A stretch of 6,326 bases of DNA from an uncultured Bacillota bacterium (GCA_949287785.1 CASEHR010000033.1:1-6326); one strand, 5' to 3'. Shown: positions 1 through 5,913, numbered from the stretch's first letter. Notes: a model not told the origin generated them from the letters alone. Translations and numbers: made by a program.

Positions 1-540
1 GAACATCGTCATCCCCGGGCGCAGACTCTTGCACACATGCATCACTGCATCATCGGTGAATTTAGCCAGCTTGCGCATTATGGCGATCTCTTCAGCATCC
101 TTGATCCGGCGGATATCCTCAAAAATCGTATCAGCATCACAGATCTCGATCGTTGGATCGATATTATGCAATGTATCCTCGATCCAGGTATTGCATTCCC
201 GGCTGATGCCGATCTTCTTGCCTTTGACGATCTTTGAAAGTTCATCCTCAAACTGATCCATATAACTGATGACGACATCATTATATAAAGTGTTCAGACT
301 ATCCTTGTGTTTAGGAATGCTCAGAATCGTCGATCTCCCATCAGCGGTCATGAAGATCAGGGCTTCCGGCAATATCGATGCCCCTGATATACTGGCAAAA
401 GTATTCATGGCATTTCTTTGCCATAGCAGTGCATGTGAACCGGATAGATACTGAAAGTTAGGCCCTAAGGCAAAAAGCACGCCATCGTACCCATTATCCC
501 TGATGGTTTTGATACATTTTTCTCTGCGTTCAGAAAACAT
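1..540 (-). CDS. M24-family (Xaa-Pro type) metallopeptidase, N-terminal part; runs off the left edge
   Basis: This is the first 180 codons of a gene whose 3' end lies outside the window. Residues 1-133 or so look like the creatinase/prolidase N-terminal domain: it opens with a helix and then GYDGVLFALGPNFQYLSG, the usual 'ligand of the active site from the other subunit' region. Residues 144-167 (IRRIKDAEEIAIMRKLAKF and onward) are the hallmark linker helix that leads into the pita-bread catalytic domain of aminopeptidase P and Xaa-Pro dipeptidase. The metal-binding Asp/His/Glu residues would lie beyond the left edge and cannot be checked. No signal peptide is seen, so it is probably cytosolic and trims Xaa-Pro peptides. 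The start is the ATG at 540, preceded by GGAGGA six bases upstream and by its own promoter. Family assignment is firm, but the exact substrate (peptidase, prolidase or creatinase-like) is open. Confidence 0.88.
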   Translation of the reverse strand, partial: MFSERREKCIKTIRDNGYDGVLFALGPNFQYLSGSHALLWQRNAMNTFASISGASILPEALIFMTADGRSTILSIPKHKDSLNTLYNDVVISYMDQFEDELSKIVKGKKIGISRECNTWIEDTLHNIDPTIEICDADTIFEDIRRIKDAEEIAIMRKLAKFTDDAVMHVCKSLRPGMTMF

Positions 541-546
541 TATAAG

Positions 547-597
547 TCCTCCTTTTTTATATAAAAGGATTATAATCCTTCTGCTTTTTTCTAACAA
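547..597 (-). promoter_or_regulatory. Promoter and ribosome binding site of the M24 peptidase gene
   Basis: On the minus strand there is a perfect -10 TATAAT (569-574), a 17-base spacer and a -35 TTGTTA (592-597, 4 of 6 matches to TTGACA). The Shine-Dalgarno GGAGGA lies at 547-552. The predicted transcript starts near 562, giving a short leader. The -10 sits exactly in the centre of a 16-base perfect palindrome, AAGGATTATAATCCTT (565-580), which could be an operator. Confidence 0.7.
565..580. repeat. 16-base perfect palindrome centred on the -10 box
   Basis: AAGGATTATAATCCTT reads the same on both strands and covers the whole -10 hexamer of the M24 peptidase promoter. Placed there it could bind a dimeric repressor. 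It is too compact (no loop) and not followed by a minus-strand T-run, so it is not a terminator. It may also be a chance extension of TATAAT, whose centre is partly self-complementary. Confidence 0.45.
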
Positions 598-630
598 TAA
601 AAATCGATCGTTTAGTCGGATATATGAAGA

Positions 631-1332
631 TCAGTTACCGGATTGTGTCGGAATGAAGACTCTGATGGCATCGGCTAAAGAATGAAGATTGCGCGTCTGA
701 ATGTAGACTTTTCCAGAGCCATTGAATCTGTTGACGATGCCCTCACCGGTCGTAAAGCCGAAAGTTCCCGATGCGATCTCCAGATGATACGACAGATTAC
801 TGTCCCAGGCAACGACATGCTCATTGTCGATGACAAGCGGACGTTCATCACTGACTTCAAGCTCCAGCAGATCGCCGAAAGCCGACACCAGTACCTCTCC
901 TTCCCCTTCGGTCTCCATGACAAACAAGCCACCGGTACCGCCGAAAAGAGCCTTGCCGATATCCTGTTTCTTCATAACATAATCGACGCTCTCATCGCTG
1001 GCCAGATAAGCCGCGGTATTTAAGCGGTATTGCTTATGACCACCAACTTCCAAAGCGACTACCTTGCCCGGTATCGCCGGAGCGATTCCGATCACAGCAC
1101 CGTTTCTTTGACCGACAGCTTCTGTGATGAACATGCTTTCTCCACTGGTCAGCGATCTGCCGATCGCTCCGAAAAGACCACCGATACCGGACTTCTTGGA
1201 ATTTAAACGTCCTTCGATCTCAACATCGGACATGTAAGCCATTGCTCCTCTTTCAACGCGGATCGTTTCACCTTCCCGCAAAACGATCTCAACAAGCGGG
1301 CAATCGCTATCACCTAACATACGATAATCCAT
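631..1332 (-). CDS. AIM24 family protein (TIGR00266/DUF124 type)
   Basis: A complete 233-residue protein, the usual length for the bacterial AIM24 (TIGR00266) family. Recognisable features in order are an N-terminal LVEIVLREGETIRVERGAM strand pair, a glycine-rich GIGGLFGAIGRSLTSGESMF segment (about residues 49-68), IPGKVVALEV, then GKALFGGTGGLFVMETEGEG and the late GSGKVYIQT strand. Repeated Gly-rich beta elements fit the family's beta-sandwich fold. The molecular role is not established; the mitochondrial relative Aim24 is linked to inner-membrane and MICOS organisation. There is no signal peptide or membrane segment. The start has AAGGAG at 1343-1348. It lies 47 bases after the ferredoxin-like gene with no clear promoter between, so it is probably the last gene of the redox operon. 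The family call is sure; the function is unknown. Confidence 0.9.
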   Translation of the reverse strand: MDYRMLGDSDCPLVEIVLREGETIRVERGAMAYMSDVEIEGRLNSKKSGIGGLFGAIGRSLTSGESMFITEAVGQRNGAVIGIAPAIPGKVVALEVGGHKQYRLNTAAYLASDESVDYVMKKQDIGKALFGGTGGLFVMETEGEGEVLVSAFGDLLELEVSDERPLVIDNEHVVAWDSNLSYHLEIASGTFGFTTGEGIVNRFNGSGKVYIQTRNLHSLADAIRVFIPTQSGN

Positions 1333-1359
1333 ATTAATATATCTCCTTTTTTACACTAC

Positions 1360-1375
1360 AACAGATTTATCTGTT
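1360..1375. repeat. Small inverted repeat between the ferredoxin-like and AIM24 genes
   Basis: AACAGA, a four-base loop and TCTGTT form a six-base-pair hairpin in the 47-base gap. It is AT-rich and not followed by a run of T on the minus strand (TTGTAGTG follows), so it is unlikely to be an efficient terminator. It could act as an attenuating or RNA-processing hairpin. Confidence 0.35.
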
Positions 1376-1379
1376 TGAT

Positions 1380-1874
1380 TTAATTATTATCAAGTCCCTT
1401 TTCCAACAATCTTCTGGCAGCATCATGCGGAAAGTCTTCCGGTGCTTTTGCGACAAGATCTTCAAGAAACTTCCTGACACCGATAGATTGCGGCAACATG
1501 TATCCCGATTCCCGCATGATATCTTCATTCATCAGCCGACTCGAACGCTCGATCGCCTTGAAAAGACGATATAAACTGTCATCATCAGTCACATCAGCCA
1601 GATCACGAGCGATCTTTTCATCATTTGCTTTAAAAGATGATAACTTCTGATTCATAACCAAGACTTCTATATCCTTTTTCTGTGGATCAGGATAGGTCAG
1701 CGGAACAAGCGAAATTGCCTTGGAGGGACATGCTTCAACACAGGCTTTGCAGCCGATACATTTATCAGGGTCAATAATACTGTCTTCGGTATCAGTAGCT
1801 CCCGTCGGACAAACATACAGGCAGATACAGTCCTTTGTGCATAGGCGTAAATTACGAACAGCGATCTTTTTCAT
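1380..1874 (-). CDS. Ferredoxin-like 4Fe-4S protein with C-terminal helical extension
   Basis: A 164-residue electron carrier. Residues 39-50 carry the canonical CIGCKACVEACP motif (C39, C42, C45, C49) for one [4Fe-4S] cluster. Residues 12-23 carry CTKDCICLYVCP (C12, C16, C18, C22), a four-Cys set with CX3CXCX3CP spacing in place of CX2CX2CX3CP, so the second cluster is either atypical or differently ligated. From about residue 75 the protein is Fe-S free, helical and charged (DDDSLYRLFKAIERSSRLMNEDIMRESGYMLPQS), so it is longer than a simple ferredoxin. A TTG at 1901 is in frame but has no Shine-Dalgarno. The ATG at 1874 has AGGAGGT nine bases upstream and overlaps the previous stop as ATGA, so I chose it. 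Translational coupling implies it works with the upstream rubredoxin-like protein. I recall similar ferredoxins in clostridia; the physiological partner is unknown. Confidence 0.88.
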   Translation of the reverse strand: MKKIAVRNLRLCTKDCICLYVCPTGATDTEDSIIDPDKCIGCKACVEACPSKAISLVPLTYPDPQKKDIEVLVMNQKLSSFKANDEKIARDLADVTDDDSLYRLFKAIERSSRLMNEDIMRESGYMLPQSIGVRKFLEDLVAKAPEDFPHDAARRLLEKGLDNN

Positions 1875-2494
1875 CTTCCCTTGACCTCCTCGAATTTCCA
1901 ATCAGGCACTTTACATACCGGGCAGATCTTCGGTGCTTCATCACCAACATAGATAAAACCACAGACTGAACAGACAAAGACCTTCTTGCCTTTCAATAGT
2001 GATCCGTTATTATGCAGACAGTCATCCAACAGCACTTTGATGATACTGGTCACCTTGCTGCCCCAGACAGCGATGCGTTGCGTACCTCTATCGCCCATTT
2101 CAGAAGCCTTGTCTTTTACCGATGGATAGATAGCGGCTATTTCATTATCGATCGATTCAGCCAGCATCTTCAAGGAAGCATCACCACTCTTTACGGAACT
2201 GGTAAAGTAATCAGCCAGCGTCATCATATCCTCAGCTTCTTTGATCTTGTTTTGTTTTTCTAAGCCACGGGCAAGATTGGATAAAGCAGCTGCGATCTCT
2301 CCGTTTGAAAGCTCGTGCATTTGATGATCATCAAATAGTTCCTGATGCTCTATGACACTTGTCTCTTGTTTATCGAAGAGATCTTTAGGTGCTGTACATA
2401 AGGGACAGCGGTAATCAGCCGGCAATTCATCAAAAGGTATGCCTTCGATATCTTCGTCGTAGATATAACCGCATATCGAACAAGTATAGCGCAT
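1871..2494 (-). CDS. Double-rubredoxin protein with degenerate rubrerythrin/ferritin-like middle
   Basis: A complete 207-residue protein. An N-terminal rubredoxin domain (about 1-42) has C5-X2-C8 (CSICGYIYDE) and C30-X2-C33 (LPADYRCPLC); its central loop is shorter than in classic 52-residue rubredoxins. A C-terminal rubrerythrin-type rubredoxin-like domain (171-207) has C175, C178, C191 and C194 (VCSVCGFIYVGDEAPKICPVC). Each set should bind one iron. The middle (about 58-165) is helical, with a LARGLEKQNKIKEAEDM helix, but lacks the ExxH pairs of the rubrerythrin diiron site, so peroxidase activity like that of true rubrerythrin is not expected. It is probably a cytosolic electron carrier or redox adaptor in oxidative-stress defence of an anaerobe. 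It is first in the operon and overlaps the ferredoxin-like gene by four bases. The start has AAGGGG about nine bases upstream. Confidence 0.87.
   Translation of the reverse strand: MRYTCSICGYIYDEDIEGIPFDELPADYRCPLCTAPKDLFDKQETSVIEHQELFDDHQMHELSNGEIAAALSNLARGLEKQNKIKEAEDMMTLADYFTSSVKSGDASLKMLAESIDNEIAAIYPSVKDKASEMGDRGTQRIAVWGSKVTSIIKVLLDDCLHNNGSLLKGKKVFVCSVCGFIYVGDEAPKICPVCKVPDWKFEEVKGR
1884..1890 (-). promoter_or_regulatory. Ribosome binding site that decides the ferredoxin-like start
   Basis: AGGAGGT on the minus strand lies nine bases before the ATG at 1874, inside the end of the upstream coding sequence. No comparable site precedes the in-frame TTG at 1901, so the ATG is preferred. Confidence 0.75.
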
Positions 2495-2517
2495 ATTATG
2501 ATACCCCTTTCATATAA

Positions 2518-2539
2518 TACGATGATACTAGATATCGTA
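2518..2539. repeat. Dyad TACGAT-N10-ATCGTA over the redox operon -10
   Basis: Two six-base complementary arms, TACGAT (2518-2523) and ATCGTA (2534-2539), are separated by ten bases and flank or cover the predicted -10 box. The spacing suits a dimeric regulator. A related core, ACGATATCGT, appears upstream of cysK (5904-5913). No named regulator box could be matched. Confidence 0.4.
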
Positions 2540-2551
2540 CCTGATTGTAAA
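2522..2551 (-). promoter_or_regulatory. Predicted promoter of the redox operon
   Basis: On the minus strand there is a -35 TTTACA (2546-2551, 5 of 6), an 18-base spacer and a -10 TATCAT (2522-2527, 5 of 6). This puts the transcript start about 20 bases before the ATG at 2494. The -35 overlaps one arm of the larger inverted repeat at 2546-2580, and the -10 lies in a smaller dyad at 2518-2539. Both are plausible operator positions. Confidence 0.55.
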
Positions 2552-2580
2552 TACTTGTTATATCAAATATAGTATTCACA
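2546..2580. repeat. Ten-base inverted repeat in the divergent regulatory region
   Basis: TGTAAATACT (2546-2555) and AGTATTCACA (2571-2580) are complementary at nine of ten positions and separated by 15 bases. The left arm covers the -35 of the minus-strand redox operon, and the right arm ends 35 bases before the -10 of the plus-strand gene. A regulator bound here could control both genes. The 25-base centre-to-centre spacing is about two and a half helical turns. It does not match the Fur, PerR or Rex consensus well, so the regulator is unnamed. Confidence 0.5.
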
Positions 2581-2614
2581 TGTCTTACCGCATATCTTTT
2601 TTATCAAAATAGCT

Positions 2615-2630
2615 TATAATTGTATATATG
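2615..2630 (+). promoter_or_regulatory. -10 box of the unknown plus-strand gene, possibly leaderless
   Basis: A perfect TATAAT (2615-2620) ends seven bases before the ATG at 2628, so a normal transcript start would fall at or next to the A of the start codon. There is no Shine-Dalgarno before the ATG and no convincing -35 at 16-18 bases upstream. Either the mRNA is leaderless or this hexamer is not the true promoter. Confidence 0.45.
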
Positions 2631-3056
2631 TCAAAGATCGATCTTTTTTCCTATAACCTCGGTGTCATCGATTGCTTTGCGGAAATGGTCAAAGCCGGCA
2701 TAAAACCGCTCGCATTGGCCCATCCTTTTAAGTCTAAAGATGCCAGATCCGAATACCTGCCCTATGTGGCGAAGATAAGCTCTGATTATCAGATCTTTTA
2801 CTATCTTGATGATGATCCTCTGATCAGCGATCTTTTCCCTGTATCACAGAATAAAGGTACTTACAATATCATCTTCTATCGCAGAAAAGAAGATATCGAA
2901 AACTATCAGAAACTCAAGATATTGAAAGATGAAGCGATCAGAAACGGAATATACGATGAAATCAGAGAAGATATCGCTTATCGCTTTGGCAGACTTTTAG
3001 GATATCCAACACAGAATATCACTTCTTATATACAAGAAAACAAAGAAAAAGAATGA
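2628..3056 (+). CDS. Uncharacterised 142-residue protein
   Basis: I do not recognise this family. The protein is soluble, has no signal peptide, membrane segment or repeat, and has a single cysteine (C16). The N-terminal third (FSYNLGVIDCFAEMVKAGIK, then PLALAHPFKS) looks like an alternating helix/strand fold. The middle has YQIFYYLDDDPLISDLF and NKGTYNIIFYRR, with strand-like IFYYL and IIFYRR. The C-terminal part (about 88-142) is a charged helix-rich tail ending in ENKEKE. Codon use and GATC density match the neighbours, so it does not look foreign. It is the only plus-strand gene and is divergent from the redox operon, sharing its regulatory region. The first ATG is used because the reading frame and codon pattern are good from there, although no Shine-Dalgarno is present. 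The next in-frame ATG is codon 20. It ends in a strong terminator. Confidence 0.8.
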   Translation: MSKIDLFSYNLGVIDCFAEMVKAGIKPLALAHPFKSKDARSEYLPYVAKISSDYQIFYYLDDDPLISDLFPVSQNKGTYNIIFYRRKEDIENYQKLKILKDEAIRNGIYDEIREDIAYRFGRLLGYPTQNITSYIQENKEKE

Positions 3057-3089
3057 TCCTGTCTATCGTTTCAAAGACAGGATCTTTTT
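3055..3089. terminator. Strong, probably bidirectional intrinsic terminator
   Basis: GATCCTGTCT (3055-3064) and AGACAGGATC (3075-3084) form a perfect ten-base-pair stem with a ten-base loop, followed by TTTTT (3085-3089). The stem begins inside the TGA stop of the plus-strand gene. On the minus strand the same stem is followed by ATTCTTTTTC, so it can also end transcripts of the convergent channel gene. Confidence 0.9.
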
Positions 3090-3133
3090 GATCGATACGT
3101 ATATTTCAGTCATCTAAAGTTAGCTTACATCGA

Positions 3134-3964
3134 TTACTTTCTGATATTGTATGTCGGATAAGGGATCGTGATCCCATTTATATCAAAAGCTTTCTTGATC
3201 TCTTTTCTCAGATCACTGCATGCGACAAAACCACTGCCGCTGTCTTTGGTATACACTGTCGTTCTGAGTTCGATGCCGCTGTCGAGAAAATCAGTGACCA
3301 GCACCGGTACCAACTGATCGAGATCATCATTACCATCATCGACGACATTCACAAAAGCAGGATGCTTTATGACCAGATCCTGAATGATCTTCTTCGCTTT
3401 ATCGATATCATCGTCATAACTGATCGAAACATAAAGAAAACTGGCATTAGTCTCATTGATACGGGATACATTTTCAATGATACTGGTATTCATAATAGTA
3501 TTAGGGATGATCAAACTCGTGTTGTTGAAGGTCTGGATGACCGTTTGTCTGAAAGTGATATCGACGACAACCCCTCTGATATCCTTTTCCTTCAGATAGA
3601 TCTGATCACCGACAATATAAGGGTGGGTCAGATAGATCATGGCGCCGGCAATGATATTACTGGCAGCTTCCTGACAGGCCAGACCGACGATGATCGCTAT
3701 TAAACCACCACTGGCCAAAAGAGCCGTCAGTACATCGCTCATCGCTTTGAATTGAAAGCCGACGACCAATACCACGATCGCTATGAATACGATCTTCTTG
3801 ATTCTTTTCTTCGGTTTGTCCAATACGATATCATGCTTGCTTAAAAATATGTTGATCACTTTATTGATCAACGACAAGGCAACGATCCAAAAGAAGATCG
3901 TGAATACGAAATTGACAGGACTGTTGACCATGATGCTGTCCCAAAATCTCATGAATGTATCCAT
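3134..3964 (-). CDS. MscS-family mechanosensitive ion channel
   Basis: A complete 276-residue membrane channel, the length of E. coli MscS. There are hydrophobic segments at about 15-40 and 57-72, and a pore-lining helix at about 78-113 that is rich in Gly and Ala (LLASGGLIAIIVGLACQEAA, then NIIAGAMIYLTHPYIVGD). A beta domain follows (about 115-165), with GVVVDITFRQTVI and the conserved LIIPNTIMNTSIIENVSR, then a C-terminal alpha/beta domain ending in FDINGITIPYPTYNI. The family opens under membrane tension to release solutes during hypo-osmotic shock. No good Shine-Dalgarno precedes the ATG at 3964; an ATG four codons later (3952) is a possible alternative with a weak GGA upstream. An AT-rich stretch with TATAAA at about 3984-3989 could be a -10, but no -35 fits. 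It converges on the unknown gene and lies 90 bases downstream of cysE. Confidence 0.92.
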   Translation of the reverse strand: MDTFMRFWDSIMVNSPVNFVFTIFFWIVALSLINKVINIFLSKHDIVLDKPKKRIKKIVFIAIVVLVVGFQFKAMSDVLTALLASGGLIAIIVGLACQEAASNIIAGAMIYLTHPYIVGDQIYLKEKDIRGVVVDITFRQTVIQTFNNTSLIIPNTIMNTSIIENVSRINETNASFLYVSISYDDDIDKAKKIIQDLVIKHPAFVNVVDDGNDDLDQLVPVLVTDFLDSGIELRTTVYTKDSGSGFVACSDLRKEIKKAFDINGITIPYPTYNIRK

Positions 3965-4054
3965 GACTGTATTTTAAATCATTTTATAATCCGAATAAAA
4001 CAAATAAATCATCCAAATGACAAATTCCCTGATCTTATTAACGGATCATCGTAA

Positions 4055-4897
4055 TCATCTTATCCCTTTGTCGTGCTGGACATCATCACTTTCTGTGAGC
4101 GGTCTGATAACCAGCCCACAATTTTTGACCATAGCCAGAGAATTAGCGGGAATGCTTTTGAAAATAAAGGTATTGCCACCGATAACACTGTTTTCACCTA
4201 TGACCACTTTTCCTCCCAATATAGTGGCATTGGCATAAACAGTGACATTGTCTTCGATCGTCGGATGTCTTTTTACCCCCTTTAATGATTCGGCATTATC
4301 AGTGCTGATAGCCCCAAGCGTAACTCCCTGGTACACTTTGACCCGTTTGCCGATGACCACCGTTTCGCCAATGACGACCCCTGTACCATGGTCGATGAAA
4401 AAAGCCTCATCGATCTTCGCGCCGGGATTGATGTCGATTCCTGTAGCACTATGTGCTAACTCTGACATCATTCGCGGCAGATATGGTATTTCCAATTCAT
4501 ACATCGCATGAGCCAAACGATAGATCAAAATGGCATAAAAACCGGGATATGCCAGAATGATCTCTTCCCGTGATTCACAAGCCGGATCACTTTCATAAAA
4601 GAATTCCAGGTCCTGCGCAAGTTGCGAAATGATCACGCCGAATCGTTCGAAGAGTTTATCTGTTGTCGTCTTATCATATACTGCATTTTTATAAGCGTAA
4701 GCCTTATCGATCATCTTGGCCGTAAATGCATAAATATCTTCAAAACTACTGTCCGTTTTGTAAAACGAGGGGATCATGAGCGATCGCAGATGATTTGAAA
4801 GAGCTATAACTTCCCTGCGTTCGATATGAGTGTTGGCATTTGCGAAAAGAGGATATGAACTCAGGCTGGCTTTGATCAGATCCCTGGCTTTAGTCAT
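4055..4897 (-). CDS. cysE: Serine O-acetyltransferase
   Basis: A 280-residue enzyme that transfers acetyl from acetyl-CoA to L-serine, giving O-acetylserine for the adjacent cysteine synthase. An alpha-helical N-terminal domain (about 1-145) is followed by a left-handed beta-helix of hexapeptide repeats (about 150-250). The catalytic pair lies in TGIDINPGA (Asp155) and FFIDHGTGVVIGET (His170). DIHP of most relatives is DINP here. YQGVTLGA and the PTIEDNVTVYANATILGG turns are typical. The protein ends ...DKGIR, so the terminal Ile that usually docks into CysK is followed by one Arg. The start is the ATG at 4897: GGAGGG is five bases upstream, and it overlaps the end of cysK by eight bases. A further upstream in-frame ATG at 4927 would extend it by ten residues inside cysK and is less likely. 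The long N-terminal domain is like that of E. coli CysE. Confidence 0.93.
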   Translation of the reverse strand: MTKARDLIKASLSSYPLFANANTHIERREVIALSNHLRSLMIPSFYKTDSSFEDIYAFTAKMIDKAYAYKNAVYDKTTTDKLFERFGVIISQLAQDLEFFYESDPACESREEIILAYPGFYAILIYRLAHAMYELEIPYLPRMMSELAHSATGIDINPGAKIDEAFFIDHGTGVVIGETVVIGKRVKVYQGVTLGAISTDNAESLKGVKRHPTIEDNVTVYANATILGGKVVIGENSVIGGNTFIFKSIPANSLAMVKNCGLVIRPLTESDDVQHDKGIR

Positions 4898-5804
4898 AAA
4901 TGCCCTCCAAAGACAGGTACCGGTCAAAAGAATCCGGCAATATGACGACGATCTTTTTATCCTTTTCTCTCGCTTTATCGATCGCTGCCTTCAAAGCTGC
5001 ACCGGAAGATATACCGGCAAAGATCCCTTCATGACGATGTAAGAGCTTCATCGCTTTTATCGCATCTTCATAAGTCACATCGACGATCTCATCGATCAGT
5101 TCATCTGCCAGTATTTTCGGTTTGAAGTTTGCGCCTATCCCCTGTATCTTATGCGGACCGGCAACTCCTTTTGTCAAAAGCGGTGAATCTGATGGTTCGA
5201 CACCGATGATCTTGACTGCCGGATTTTTTTCCTTGAAATATGCGGCAGCACCGCTGATCGTACCACCGGTCCCTATCCCGGCAACAAAACAATCCGGATC
5301 ACCGAGCTCATCGACGATTTCTTTAGCTGTATTTTCATAATGGGCTTGCGGATTATACCTGTTTTCAAATTGCGAAGGCAAGAAATGATCAGGATATGCG
5401 ACGATCAGTTCTGCGGTTTTCTCTTTCGTCCCCGCCATCCCTTTTTTGCCATCGGATAGTACGACCTCAGCTCCGTAAGCTCTCATCATCCTGATCCTTT
5501 CCTTGCTCATGGTGTCAGGCATGACGATGATCAGCTGAAGTCCGAGATCAGCCGCTATCATTGCTAGAGCGATACCCATATTGCCCGATGTTTCTTCGAT
5601 TATGACGGTATCCTTCCCGATCATTCCTGTTTCAAGAGCTTCTTTTATCATCTTATATGCCGGACGATCCTTGACACTGCCACTTGGATTGAATAATTCA
5701 ACTTTTGCATATATATCACTTTGTAAAGCGAGTTCTGCTTTTATTTTTGACAGTTTTACTAAAGGCGTATTGCCTATCATATCCAATATTGATTCGTATA
5801 TCAT
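4890..5804 (-). CDS. cysK: Cysteine synthase (O-acetylserine sulfhydrylase), PLP-dependent
   Basis: A complete 304-residue fold-type II PLP enzyme that makes cysteine from O-acetylserine and sulfide. The PLP lysine is K45 in NPSGSVKDRPAY. The substrate loop is TSGNMG (72-77), with Met in place of the usual Thr of SGNTG. The phosphate-binding loop is GTGGT (178-182), and the ring-nitrogen serine lies in ISSGAA (S266 or S267). The late GVEPSDSPLLTKG, IQGIGANFKP and LPDSFDRYLS segments are typical. It opens the cysK-cysE unit and overlaps cysE by eight bases. The start has AAGGAG ten bases upstream. No cysteine T-box or SAM riboswitch is visible before it, but two dyads are. The length matches CysK, and nothing indicates the fused CBS domains of cystathionine beta-synthases. 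The exact sulfur donor or substrate preference is open given the Met. Confidence 0.93.
   Translation of the reverse strand: MIYESILDMIGNTPLVKLSKIKAELALQSDIYAKVELFNPSGSVKDRPAYKMIKEALETGMIGKDTVIIEETSGNMGIALAMIAADLGLQLIIVMPDTMSKERIRMMRAYGAEVVLSDGKKGMAGTKEKTAELIVAYPDHFLPSQFENRYNPQAHYENTAKEIVDELGDPDCFVAGIGTGGTISGAAAYFKEKNPAVKIIGVEPSDSPLLTKGVAGPHKIQGIGANFKPKILADELIDEIVDVTYEDAIKAMKLLHRHEGIFAGISSGAALKAAIDKAREKDKKIVVILPDSFDRYLSLEGIYD
4903..4908 (-). promoter_or_regulatory. Ribosome binding site of cysE inside cysK
   Basis: GGAGGG on the minus strand lies five bases before the ATG at 4897, within the codons for the last residues of CysK. It fixes the cysE start and implies translational coupling of the two genes. 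Confidence 0.8.
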
Positions 5805-5820
5805 CTTTTTTTGTCTCCTT

Positions 5821-5862
5821 GGTATGTTAATTCTAAACTACGCTATGATAAATGCAACCGAT
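5821..5862 (-). promoter_or_regulatory. Tentative cysK promoter region
   Basis: On the minus strand, a weak -35 TTGCAT, a 16-base spacer and TAGAAT (5 of 6 to TATAAT) lie upstream of the AAGGAG ribosome binding site. The -35 matches only half the consensus, so activation by a regulator or another start is possible. An inverted repeat AATGCA-N7-TGCATT overlaps the -35 side (about 5851-5869). Confidence 0.3.
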
Positions 5863-5893
5863 ATGCATTGGCCGATATCTTAAAGACTAAAAG

Positions 5894-5913
5894 ATCGTAT
5901 CAAACGATATCGT
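5894..5913. repeat. Overlapping dyads upstream of cysK
   Basis: ACGATATCGT (5904-5913) is a perfect ten-base palindrome. Its left half also pairs with ATCGT at 5894-5898 across a five-base loop. The site lies about 90 bases upstream of the cysK start, between the terminator of the preceding gene and the tentative promoter. It could be an operator for sulfur regulation, but no known box was matched. Confidence 0.35.

Noticed and set aside
682..1023. A 113-residue plus-strand open frame opposite the AIM24 gene
   Set aside because: It is antisense to a clearly recognisable family gene, has no Shine-Dalgarno or promoter, and looks like a shadow of biased codon use.
1875..1901. A TTG start giving the ferredoxin-like protein nine more residues
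   Set aside because: No Shine-Dalgarno precedes the TTG, whereas the ATG at 1874 has a strong one and the ATGA overlap typical of coupled genes.
3965..4054. A terminator between cysE and the mscS-type gene
   Set aside because: Only a five-base TGATC/GATCA pairing with no following T-run is present, which is too weak to call.
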